This document shows, piece by piece, positions 55,287-61,633 of a stretch of DNA of 64,000 nucleotides; the stretch's first letter is position 1, and the number at the start of each line of letters is the position of its first letter. Position numbers and translations under genes: made by a program. Source of the stretch: Desulfobacterium sp. (lineage in GTDB: Bacteria > Desulfobacterota > Desulfobacteria > Desulfobacterales > Desulfobacteraceae). Location of the stretch: positions 1-64,000 of the forward strand of contig JAQYWC010000082.1 in NCBI GenBank assembly GCA_030145245.1, given 5' to 3'. The notes below the pieces were generated by a model. That model made no database searches. It worked only from the letters and a program-made list of their open reading frames with translations, and was not told the DNA's origin.

Positions 55287-55348
55287 TTTTCACATACTTG
55301 ACGCAATTATAACTTTTTTTACATACTATTCACGATATTTTTTCACAC
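55286..55348 (+). repeat. Three T-rich imperfect direct repeats
   Basis: T runs followed by ACA-containing blocks occur three times: TTTTTCACATAC at 55286, TTTTTTTACATAC at 55314 and TTTTTTCACAC at 55338, spaced about 24-30 bp. They lie beside the inverted repeat. They could be binding sites for a regulator or only simple AT-rich drift. Confidence 0.35.
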
Positions 55349-55420
55349 TTTTTCGTAAAACACTAAACAACACACGACCGGTGAAGCGATAGAAGGGAAA
55401 ACAAATTATGGATGGGTTGG

Positions 55421-55864
55421 TTAATCGATATCGATCCAGTACTGGGACCAAGCGCAACGCTCCTTGTAAGGATAGTTCATGAGCTCGGTTGATAGGATGG
55501 AGAAATCATGTTTTCGAACAACAAAGTAACTGACCTTTTCATGGCCCATCAAAGTTATAACACCCGCAGCCACATAAAGAAGTTCATGCTTTTTTTCAAC
55601 AAAACAGTCAATGGCACCGGTGACAATCTGAATGTCTCCTTCTTGCCGTATAGCATACATGTTTACCATGGTTATTTCAAAGGGTTTTCCATTAAAATAA
55701 TTGTTTGCGTTGGTGCGGGTCAGCTCGCACCGTACAAAATTACTGAAACTCATACGGATCCGTTCATAATCCGACTCTGCGGAAAAAGAGATACCAAAAG
55801 AAAAAAGAACCAAGGCCACAGAAACAACAAAATACTTTAGTACGGCTTTCATCATGGGGATCAT
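55421..55864 (-). CDS. Small secreted protein of unknown function
   Basis: Protein of 147 aa. Signal peptide (MKAVLKYFVVSVALVLFSFG, cleavage near SFSA-ESD). The mature part has no recognised domain; it is mixed alpha/beta in appearance, with three Cys (RCELTR, AIDCFVEKK, KERCAWSQYW). The first ATG (55864) shares ATGA with the stop of the upstream receiver protein, which ties the two genes together; MKAV four codons later is another possible start. The last gene before the operon promoter region, in the same direction. Partner of the exported receiver protein by context only. Confidence 0.7.
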   Translation of the reverse strand: MIPMMKAVLKYFVVSVALVLFSFGISFSAESDYERIRMSFSNFVRCELTRTNANNYFNGKPFEITMVNMYAIRQEGDIQIVTGAIDCFVEKKHELLYVAAGVITLMGHEKVSYFVVRKHDFSILSTELMNYPYKERCAWSQYWIDID

Positions 55865-56631
55865 GCCTGTTCCTTTAAGAGAGAAAGAATCGTCTTGGAC
55901 AGCTCCCGCAACACAACGGGTTTCACAATAACGGAGTCCGATCCTGTAAATTGGTTTAAAGCACTGTTTTCCGTGCCTTTGTCCCCATAGCCGGTCCCGA
56001 GGATCACCGGCAACTGGGGCTCTGTCTTGATCAGATTTTTAACCAACTGAACACCATTGATCCCGGCAAGAGTGCTGTCGGCAATGACCATCCGAAACTT
56101 GTCCGGCTGCATTCTGAACATCAAAAGAGCATCGGTACCATTGCCGGACACGGTCACAGGGTAGCCAAGATCCCTCACGATCAGATCGATCAAGCCCCTT
56201 CTCTTTTCGTTGGAGTCTACGACGAGGACATGTTGTTCCCCTCTATACGCAGGGCCTGGGCCAGCACCGATCTCATCAGGTGCCCAGCGCTGTTCATTAA
56301 TGGGGTGAAGACGGGTCACATCAATTTCATACGCCCTTGCGATCCTGAAATAATCGTCATCCGTGTCAGGGACCTTTACAATCAGCCGCTTGTTGCTGCT
56401 GAGATACTCCCTGAGCCAGGTCCTGTATTCAAAGTCGTTTCCCGTAAGGATCAGAAGCCTTGAACCAAGATCGGAGTTAACCTGAAGCGTGTGATAAACC
56501 CGTTTCTTGAACCCTGTATCCGCAGCCTGTTCCCGATAGTTCTCTGAGACAAAACCAACCATGTAGTCCCGGGCCTGGGATTGAACAGCAAAAACGGTCA
56601 AAATAACAGCAACGAACAACACCCTCTTCAT
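55861..56631 (-). CDS. Receiver-domain protein with an N-terminal signal peptide
   Basis: Protein of 256 aa. ATG at 56631 has GGGGAG 7 nt upstream, better than the frame start at 56691. Residues 1-20 form a Sec signal peptide (MKRVLFVAVILTVFAVQSQA). An uncharacterised region (21-130) includes NSDLGSRLLILTGNDFEYRT and a LysM-like looking ARAYEIDVTRLHP. A receiver-like domain follows (about 133-254): VLVVDSNEKRRG, phosphoacceptor-position D185 (VIADSTLAGINGVQLV), T213 and K237 (SVIVKPVV). The first acidic pocket reads DS where DD is usual. Receivers normally work in the cytoplasm, so an exported one could not be phosphorylated conventionally. Alternatively the hydrophobic N-terminus stays as an anchor or the start is wrong. 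Confidence 0.75.
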   Translation of the reverse strand: MKRVLFVAVILTVFAVQSQARDYMVGFVSENYREQAADTGFKKRVYHTLQVNSDLGSRLLILTGNDFEYRTWLREYLSSNKRLIVKVPDTDDDYFRIARAYEIDVTRLHPINEQRWAPDEIGAGPGPAYRGEQHVLVVDSNEKRRGLIDLIVRDLGYPVTVSGNGTDALLMFRMQPDKFRMVIADSTLAGINGVQLVKNLIKTEPQLPVILGTGYGDKGTENSALNQFTGSDSVIVKPVVLRELSKTILSLLKEQA

Positions 56632-56764
56632 ATCAATCTCCCCATCTGGTAAATACAAACTCAAGTCCAGCCCGCGTACGGTTTGCATCACAGGCAGCTT
56701 GTTTCACAACCGTTCAAACCAAACCATCGACAGCTTGCAACGGCAACTTGAGCCATAAGAACGC

Positions 56765-57139
56765 TTACAACAGAAAGAAAACAACCCCGCCAAGGCCTAT
56801 AACAGAAAGCAGCCCCATGAGCAGCAGACCAAAACGGCTGGTATCCTCCTGCCGTCTTCCCCTGGTAACACTCAAAATAAGGCCGATGCTGCTCATTATC
56901 GACCCGGCAAAGGCAAGCCAGAACAGATATTTAACAAACTCAATATCCCACCATGTTCTGATATCAAGCCTGTAGATCCTGTCAAAAAAGCTCTCAAACT
57001 CAGGTTTTGCCCTTTCCGTAAGGATCAGGATAAGAGCGATAACTACCCAGGAGAGAACATTAAAAATAGTCAGGAGCCTGGTCCAGACATCCCTTCTTCC
57101 ACGTCGGTCTATCTTATTCATATCTTGTACTGTTTTCAT
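56765..57139 (-). CDS. Small membrane protein, three helices, unknown function
   Basis: Protein of 124 aa with three hydrophobic segments (about 25-43, 70-88, 103-123). A charged N-terminus (KIDRRGRRDVWTR) and a charged loop after helix 2 (TRGRRQEDTSR) suggest cytoplasmic sides. No family recognised. Two possible ATG starts, at 57139 and 57121, neither with a strong ribosome site. It is divergent from cheR with only about 36 bp between the starts, so their promoters must overlap or lie within coding DNA. Confidence 0.65.
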   Translation of the reverse strand: MKTVQDMNKIDRRGRRDVWTRLLTIFNVLSWVVIALILILTERAKPEFESFFDRIYRLDIRTWWDIEFVKYLFWLAFAGSIMSSIGLILSVTRGRRQEDTSRFGLLLMGLLSVIGLGGVVFFLL

Positions 57140-57175
57140 TTGCTTTTATCATCATCCTATATTAATGTTTTTCAC

Positions 57176-57979
57176 ATGGGCTCATCAATAGAACTCAATA
57201 ACAAAGATTTCAATGAACTCTCGCAATTAGTATACAATGAATGTGGAATCAATATCCACAAGGGAAAACTTGAGCTTCTGAAATCAAAAATTGCAAAGCG
57301 GATGCGCGTCACAAGAATCCCCTCCTCCTCTACCTATCTTAAACATCTGAAAAATGACAAAACCGAGATCACCGAGTTCATCGATACGGTCACCACAAAC
57401 CACTCGTTCTTTTTCAGGGAGAACCGGGGAATTGAAGCGATCATCGCACGCCTGTCCCAGCAAAACACCGGCACCAACAAAAATTTCAGGCTCTGGTGCG
57501 CGGCCTGCTCCACCGGAGACGAGCCCTACTCCGTTGCCGTGCAAATGCTTGAACGGGGACTCTCCTTCTCGCTTCTAGCCACGGACATCTCCCACTCGGT
57601 TCTTGAGACAGCGGCCAGGGGCGTCTATAACGCGGAGAGGGTGAAAAACGTACCCACAGCCATACTTCACCGTTACTTCCAAAAAGGCACCGGCAGCCGC
57701 AAAGGGTATATCCGGGTCAGGGACGAAATTAAGCGACACATCGTCTTCAAGAAGTTCAACCTCATAACAGACCCCATCCCCACCCAGCCATTCGATGTGG
57801 TGCTCTGCAGAAACGTGATGATCTACTTTGACAATCCCACAACGGAAAAAGTGGTTAACAAGCTCCACCAGGCCCTTGTTCCTGGCGGATTATTTACCAT
57901 CGGCCAGGCAGAGAGCCTGCTCAACCTGAACCACAGGTTCAGGCCCATAAAAAACATCCCGTCAACCCACATAAAATAG
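57176..57979 (+). CDS. cheR: CheR-type methyltransferase
   Basis: Protein of 267 aa. The helical N-terminal CheR domain (DFNELSQLVYNECGINIHKG, with KRMRVTRIPSSSTYL) is followed by the SAM-binding fold: TVTTNHSFFFRE, FRLWCAACSTGDEPYSVAVQ (CSTGxEPYS motif), ATDISHSVLETAARG and DVVLCRNVMIYFDNPTTEK. CheR methylates glutamates of chemoreceptors. No chemotaxis genes lie nearby, so it may serve another CheR-type circuit. ATG at 57176 is preferred because it starts the folded domain; the longer frame from 57125 would overlap the divergent gene. The ribosome site is weak. Confidence 0.9.
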   Translation: MGSSIELNNKDFNELSQLVYNECGINIHKGKLELLKSKIAKRMRVTRIPSSSTYLKHLKNDKTEITEFIDTVTTNHSFFFRENRGIEAIIARLSQQNTGTNKNFRLWCAACSTGDEPYSVAVQMLERGLSFSLLATDISHSVLETAARGVYNAERVKNVPTAILHRYFQKGTGSRKGYIRVRDEIKRHIVFKKFNLITDPIPTQPFDVVLCRNVMIYFDNPTTEKVVNKLHQALVPGGLFTIGQAESLLNLNHRFRPIKNIPSTHIK

Positions 57980-57990
57980 GTTTAAAGATC

Positions 57991-58845
57991 TCACCGTTTG
58001 TGTGCCTCTGACCTGAACCGTCTTGTGATCATCTCGATGATCTCCTCCGCGCTCGTCTCAATGGGCTTGCTGCTGACGTCAACCATGGAGAACCCTTGGG
58101 AGATGTAATATTTTCTGGCCTTTTCGATCTCCATGGTGATCTCCTCCCTGGAGGTATAGGAATACATGTCCGAGGTTCCAAGGCTCTCCTGCCTCATCTT
58201 TCGATGGGCCTTGAGCTGCTCGAGGTTGATGTTCAGGGCGATGATGCGCCTGCGGTCAATCTTCTTCAACACATCGGGCATGGGCACCCCTATCACCAGG
58301 GGAACGTTGGCCACCTTCCACCCCAAAACCGCCAGATACATTGAAAGCGGGGTCTTGCCGGCCCTGGATAATCCCACAAGGACAATTTCAGCCTCGGTCA
58401 GATCATCCGGATTCACCCCGTCATCATGGGCCAGGGCATATTCAATGGCAGAGACCTGGGCAAGGTCCACATGGTGAATTTTCCTGTAAAGACCGGGCTG
58501 CTCAATGGGATCATCATCAAGGAAGTTCTGTATTTTAGAGAGCACGGGCCCCATGAGGTCGATGGTCACAAGCCCCTGCTCCATGCCCTTTATGGTCATG
58601 TAACGCCTGAGATCTGCATTCACCATGGTATGAACAATGAGACTGTCCGTATCCCTGGCCTTTTCAATGAGGTCCTCAACCTGGGATTCTGTACGGATAT
58701 GGGGGACCTTGACAACGGTGATGTCGTTGTTGGGAAACTGAACCAGGGCACTCTGGATCAGATGATAGGCGTTGATGCCCTCTCCGCAGGAGGCAATATA
58801 TACCATATGAAATTTGTTGCTTGTAAGTTCTCCAACCAATCCCAT
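57991..58845 (-). CDS. ppsR: PpsR-type pyruvate/PEP-synthase or PPDK regulatory kinase/phosphorylase (DUF299)
   Basis: Protein of 284 aa with the family features: N-terminal FHMVYIASCGEGINAYHLIQ, TMVNADLRRYM and the P-loop-like LVGLSRAGKTPLSMYLAVLG (about 158-176). C-terminal YTSREEITMEIEKARKY and ISQGFSMVDVSSKPIETSAE are also typical. Known members use ADP to phosphorylate, and Pi to dephosphorylate, PEP synthase or pyruvate phosphate dikinase. The target is not in the window. ATG with AGGA upstream. Convergent with cheR (11 bp apart), divergent from the repeat protein at 59012. Confidence 0.9.
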   Translation of the reverse strand: MGLVGELTSNKFHMVYIASCGEGINAYHLIQSALVQFPNNDITVVKVPHIRTESQVEDLIEKARDTDSLIVHTMVNADLRRYMTIKGMEQGLVTIDLMGPVLSKIQNFLDDDPIEQPGLYRKIHHVDLAQVSAIEYALAHDDGVNPDDLTEAEIVLVGLSRAGKTPLSMYLAVLGWKVANVPLVIGVPMPDVLKKIDRRRIIALNINLEQLKAHRKMRQESLGTSDMYSYTSREEITMEIEKARKYYISQGFSMVDVSSKPIETSAEEIIEMITRRFRSEAHKR

Positions 58846-58893
58846 TGTTTTTCCTTTATTCTGTCAGATAATTGCGTTATTAATAAAACAGTT

Positions 58894-58928
58894 AGTGAGA
58901 GGGGGTGGCACAGAGCCACACGCTCACT
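58894..58928. promoter_or_regulatory. Two-part hairpin in the divergent ppsR / repeat-protein region
   Basis: Outer arms AGTGAG (58894-58899) and CTCACT (58923-58928) and inner arms GTGGC (58905-58909) and GCCAC (58915-58919) are complementary, with a 5-nt loop (ACAGA). It lies about 50 bp from the ppsR start and 85 bp from the divergent gene. No T run follows in either direction, so an operator or leader structure is more likely than a terminator. Confidence 0.4.
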
Positions 58929-59011
58929 GTTCACTGCTGAAAAAGGGATATATCCCAACAGGCATGCAGAGTCAATCGCATTGATCGTAATTCAACCCAT
59001 GGGAAGCTGGA

Positions 59012-59443
59012 ATGACACACAGAGACAGAGGGCACTACGCAAAAAAGCATTCGGATATACAGATAGATCCAGAAGCACAAAAACTTCTTGAAGCAAGCTC
59101 CAAACAGGGGAAGATAACCTGTGCTTCGGTCCATGGCGCAGCAAAAAAGCTTGGAATCACACCGGCCGAGGCGGGCGCCCAGGCAGATCTCCTGGAGTTG
59201 CGGCTGATACGCTGCTCCCTTGGCCTGTTCGGCTATGACGACGGCACCAAGCTTCTTTCCCCAATGGAAACAGTCCCAGAGGAACTTGCCCCCCTGCTGG
59301 ACCAGGCGTCAGATAACGGCAGAATCTCCTGCCATGACTGCTGGAACATAGCAAAAACCCTGAAACTCAAACGGGTCGAGGTATCTTCGGCCTGCGAAGC
59401 CATGGAGCTTCGGATAAAACCCTGCCAGTTAGGGGCATTTTAG
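59012..59443 (+). CDS. Hypothetical protein with an internally duplicated domain
   Basis: Protein of 143 aa. Two halves resemble each other: GKITCASVHGAAKKLGITPA then AQADLLELRLIRCSLGLFGY in the first (about 32-75), and GRISCHDCWNIAKTLKLKRV then SACEAMELRIKPCQLGAF in the second (about 101-143). The shared pattern G-I-C-A-K-L-(x)n-E-LRIxxCxLGxF suggests a duplicated small helical, possibly winged-helix or Cys-dependent, unit. Family not recognised. It is followed by the DUF503 gene 10 bp later and probably shares its transcript. Confidence 0.65.
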   Translation: MTHRDRGHYAKKHSDIQIDPEAQKLLEASSKQGKITCASVHGAAKKLGITPAEAGAQADLLELRLIRCSLGLFGYDDGTKLLSPMETVPEELAPLLDQASDNGRISCHDCWNIAKTLKLKRVEVSSACEAMELRIKPCQLGAF

Positions 59444-59453
59444 AGAGAAAAGT

Positions 59454-59741
59454 ATGGTTGTCGGTACGGGAAAAATAATCTTCAGACTACACGGCTGCAA
59501 CTCTCTGAAGGAGAAACGGGCCATCATCAAATCCATGGTCAACCGGATAAAGAACCGGTTCAACATCTCCATTGCAGAGACGGCCTACAATGAAAGCCTC
59601 TTAAAGGCAGAGATAGGATTTTCCATTACCGGCAACAACCGTCGAACCGTCAACTCAACCATGGACAAGGTCCTTGATATGGCAGATGGCATGGGCCTTG
59701 CCCAGATCATCGACAGCGAGATGGAGATCCTCTCCTGGTAG
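59454..59741 (+). CDS. DUF503/YlxP-like protein
   Basis: Protein of 95 aa with the family start MVVGTGKIIFRLHGCNSLKE then KRAIIKSMVNRIKNRFNISI and the pattern AETAYNESLLKAEIGFSITG. Such proteins are small ferredoxin-like folds, often near nusA-infB-rbfA, of uncertain role. Here the neighbours are different. ATG start with GAGAGAAAAG upstream. Confidence 0.88.
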   Translation: MVVGTGKIIFRLHGCNSLKEKRAIIKSMVNRIKNRFNISIAETAYNESLLKAEIGFSITGNNRRTVNSTMDKVLDMADGMGLAQIIDSEMEILSW

Positions 59742-59747
59742 GTGGCG

Positions 59748-60152
59748 TCACTGGTGTTTTGCCCGGGAACGTTTTTTTCTCCTTTGCTTCTGCTTCCTCA
59801 TCCGTTGAATCTTCTTATCAACCTGTTCAGTGCCGTTCATATGCGCCTCCACCTTATCAGCCAGGCGGCGCAAGGCAAGAAAACGATTGAGGTGCTGGGA
59901 GCGTTCCTGGCCGCACTTGACCGATATGGCGGTTGGAAGATGACGCAAAAACACGGCCACCGAGGTCTTGTTCACCTTCTGGCCGCCCCGGCCCGAAGCC
60001 TTGACGAACTTCTCCTCGATCTCCTCCCGTTTTATACCAAGGTCCTTGAGGCGCTGCTCAAGGGCCTTGACCTTTTCAATACCCGGACCCACTGTTTTTA
60101 CTCCTTTTACGCATTGACTTAATCCTTTCATCCATACTATAGTTTCATCCAT
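59748..60152 (-). CDS. Peptide-chain-release-factor-like protein with GGQ motif
   Basis: Protein of 134 aa (or 127 from the second ATG at 60131). It contains KFVKASGRGGQKVNKTSVAV with the catalytic GGQ, and a basic C-terminal tail (KKIQRMRKQKQRRKKRSRAK). It has no codon-recognition domain, like the C12orf65/ArfB group that rescues stalled ribosomes by peptidyl-tRNA hydrolysis. The start region is a 15-bp direct repeat (60126-60140 and 60143-60157), which gives two ATG codons in frame; the one at 60131 gives MKGLSQCVKG. Convergent with the DUF503 gene (6 bp). Confidence 0.8.
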   Translation of the reverse strand: MDETIVWMKGLSQCVKGVKTVGPGIEKVKALEQRLKDLGIKREEIEEKFVKASGRGGQKVNKTSVAVFLRHLPTAISVKCGQERSQHLNRFLALRRLADKVEAHMNGTEQVDKKIQRMRKQKQRRKKRSRAKHQ

Positions 60153-60157
60153 ACTAT
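60126..60157. repeat. 15-bp direct repeat at the start of the release-factor-like gene
   Basis: TTTCATCCATACTAT occurs at 60126-60140 and again at 60143-60157 (period 17 bp, not a multiple of three). Read on the minus strand each copy contains ATGGATGAAA, so the copies offer alternative start codons in different frames. Confidence 0.85.
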
Positions 60158-60239
60158 GGTCGGCCTGTCAGGGTTGAACGTGAACCCCATTGATAGCAGG
60201 TCACACGCTTATTAACAATACAAATGATGATTGCTGATA

Positions 60240-60395
60240 ATGGCCTCAAACAACTACACATGCAATGAGTACAGGGAAGAGATGATCCTCATGGCCCTTC
60301 AAAAACGGCTGGCAACATCGGAACTCACCCCCGGGGAACGCCAGGAAATCCAGGAAGAGATCAAACGTGTGAAAGCTTCCATGGGCATGGATTAG
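60240..60395 (+). CDS. Small 51-residue protein, conserved-looking
   Basis: ATG at 60240 to TAG at 60393-60395, giving MASNNYTCNEYREEMILMAL then KRLATSELTPGERQEIQEEI and a KRVKASMGMD end. The amphipathic helical pattern and the CxEYREEM start are similar to short proteins I know from sulfate-reducing deltaproteobacteria; this is recall, not a search. Its stop codon region doubles as the Shine-Dalgarno of the histidine kinase (TAGGAG), so the genes are likely co-transcribed. No clear ribosome site of its own. Confidence 0.6.
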   Translation: MASNNYTCNEYREEMILMALQKRLATSELTPGERQEIQEEIKRVKASMGMD

Positions 60396-60405
60396 GAGAC
60401 AGGTC

Positions 60406-61632
60406 TTGGACAAGACGACTGCCCCGGAGCTTGAAAACACCGCGCTGGAACAGGAATTTTCAGAGATCAACCTTGAAAAGGAACTCCATGAGACCTTGAT
60501 CAATGCCGTTGACGATCCCCTGTTTCTCATCAACGGAAGCGGCATCCTCCTTAAGGCAAACGCCGCTGCCATGGAACGCTATGGGTTTCAAAAAGAAGAC
60601 CTTTTCCATGGAAGCATCTGGGAAAGACTCACCGCCTCCGTGGCAAAGGAGTGGCAGGAGGAGATAGCCAAGGTCATTCGGAAACGATCCGGAAGCAGGT
60701 TCCAGTTTGACCACAACCAGAGGATCAAGGAACTTTTGATCTGGCCCGCCTTTGATGCAAAGGGAAGACTGAGCGCCTTTACCCTGATGGAGAAGGATAT
60801 CACCCGGCACATCCGCGCCCTGGAACGGCACAACCTGTTTCAGGAAGAGACGCCGTGTACCAACCAGCAGATGCTCCACGCTTCAACCCTGATCAACCTC
60901 GGCACCCTGGTCGCCGGCATGGCCCATGAGATCAGCAATCCCAACGCCTTTATCATGACAAACGCCCCCCTGCTCCAACGGCTCTGGACAGACCTGCTGG
61001 AGACCATGGATGACCGGCTGGAACAGGCCGAAATCCAGGCCGGAGGCTTCACGTACCAGGATATCAGGGAGACCATCCCCAAGCTTTTGCAGGGAATCAA
61101 CGACGGCGCCTCAAGGATCGACATCATTGTCAAGAGTCTCCGCTCGTTCTCACGTCCCGATCCCTGCGGTGCGTTTACCCCTGTTTGCCTCAACACCGTG
61201 GTCAAAACCGCCCTTCTGTTCCTGAACAATGAAATAAGAAAATCCACCAGCCACTTTTCCACGGCTCTTGACAAGGCACTTCCCTCCGTGGCAGGCATCC
61301 CCCAGCGCCTGGAACAGGTGGTCATCAACCTTCTGCTCAACGCATGCCAGGCCCTGACCCGGCCGGACCGGGAGATCATCCTTGCCACAAGTACCCGAAA
61401 CACCACTGTGATACTCACCGTGACCGATGAAGGATGCGGCATTGAACAAGATAACTTAGATAGAATTTACGAGCCGTTTTTCACCACAAAAACCGATATC
61501 AAAGGCACGGGGCTAGGGCTCTCCATAACCAAAAAGATTGTCAAAGAGCACCACGGCTGGATCGAATTTCAATCCGAACCCGGCCTTGGCACCCGTGTCA
61601 CTGTTGGATTTCCCGCCATGAAAGGAGAGTAA
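60406..61632 (+). CDS. PAS-domain sensor histidine kinase
   Basis: Protein of 408 aa, TTG start with GGAG about 7 nt upstream. Short coiled N-terminus, a PAS domain (about 27-135: LINAVDDPLFLINGSGILLK, ANAAAMERYGFQKEDLF), the dimerisation/H-box AGMAHEISNPNAFIM (His174), and the ATPase domain: N box LEQVVINLLLNACQAL, DEGCGIEQDNLDRIYEPFFT and GTGLGLSITKKIV. No membrane segment, so a soluble cytoplasmic sensor. The stop is 1 bp before the response regulator start, so the two form a pair. Confidence 0.93.
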   Translation: MDKTTAPELENTALEQEFSEINLEKELHETLINAVDDPLFLINGSGILLKANAAAMERYGFQKEDLFHGSIWERLTASVAKEWQEEIAKVIRKRSGSRFQFDHNQRIKELLIWPAFDAKGRLSAFTLMEKDITRHIRALERHNLFQEETPCTNQQMLHASTLINLGTLVAGMAHEISNPNAFIMTNAPLLQRLWTDLLETMDDRLEQAEIQAGGFTYQDIRETIPKLLQGINDGASRIDIIVKSLRSFSRPDPCGAFTPVCLNTVVKTALLFLNNEIRKSTSHFSTALDKALPSVAGIPQRLEQVVINLLLNACQALTRPDREIILATSTRNTTVILTVTDEGCGIEQDNLDRIYEPFFTTKTDIKGTGLGLSITKKIVKEHHGWIEFQSEPGLGTRVTVGFPAMKGE

Positions 61633-61633
61633 T

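Noticed and set aside
55245-55290. Rho-independent terminator for a plus-strand gene
   Set aside because: The stem is followed by a T run on the plus strand, but no plus-strand gene ends anywhere near; the stem is also AT-rich. Kept as a possible operator instead.
55286-55348. Possible CRISPR-like array from the three T-rich repeats
   Set aside because: Copies are imperfect, short and T-rich, spacers are of uneven length and there are no cas genes.
58426-59091. Plus-strand open frame of about 220 codons opposite ppsR
   Set aside because: It is antisense to a clear PpsR-family gene and runs into the real gene at 59012; no domain or ribosome site supports it.
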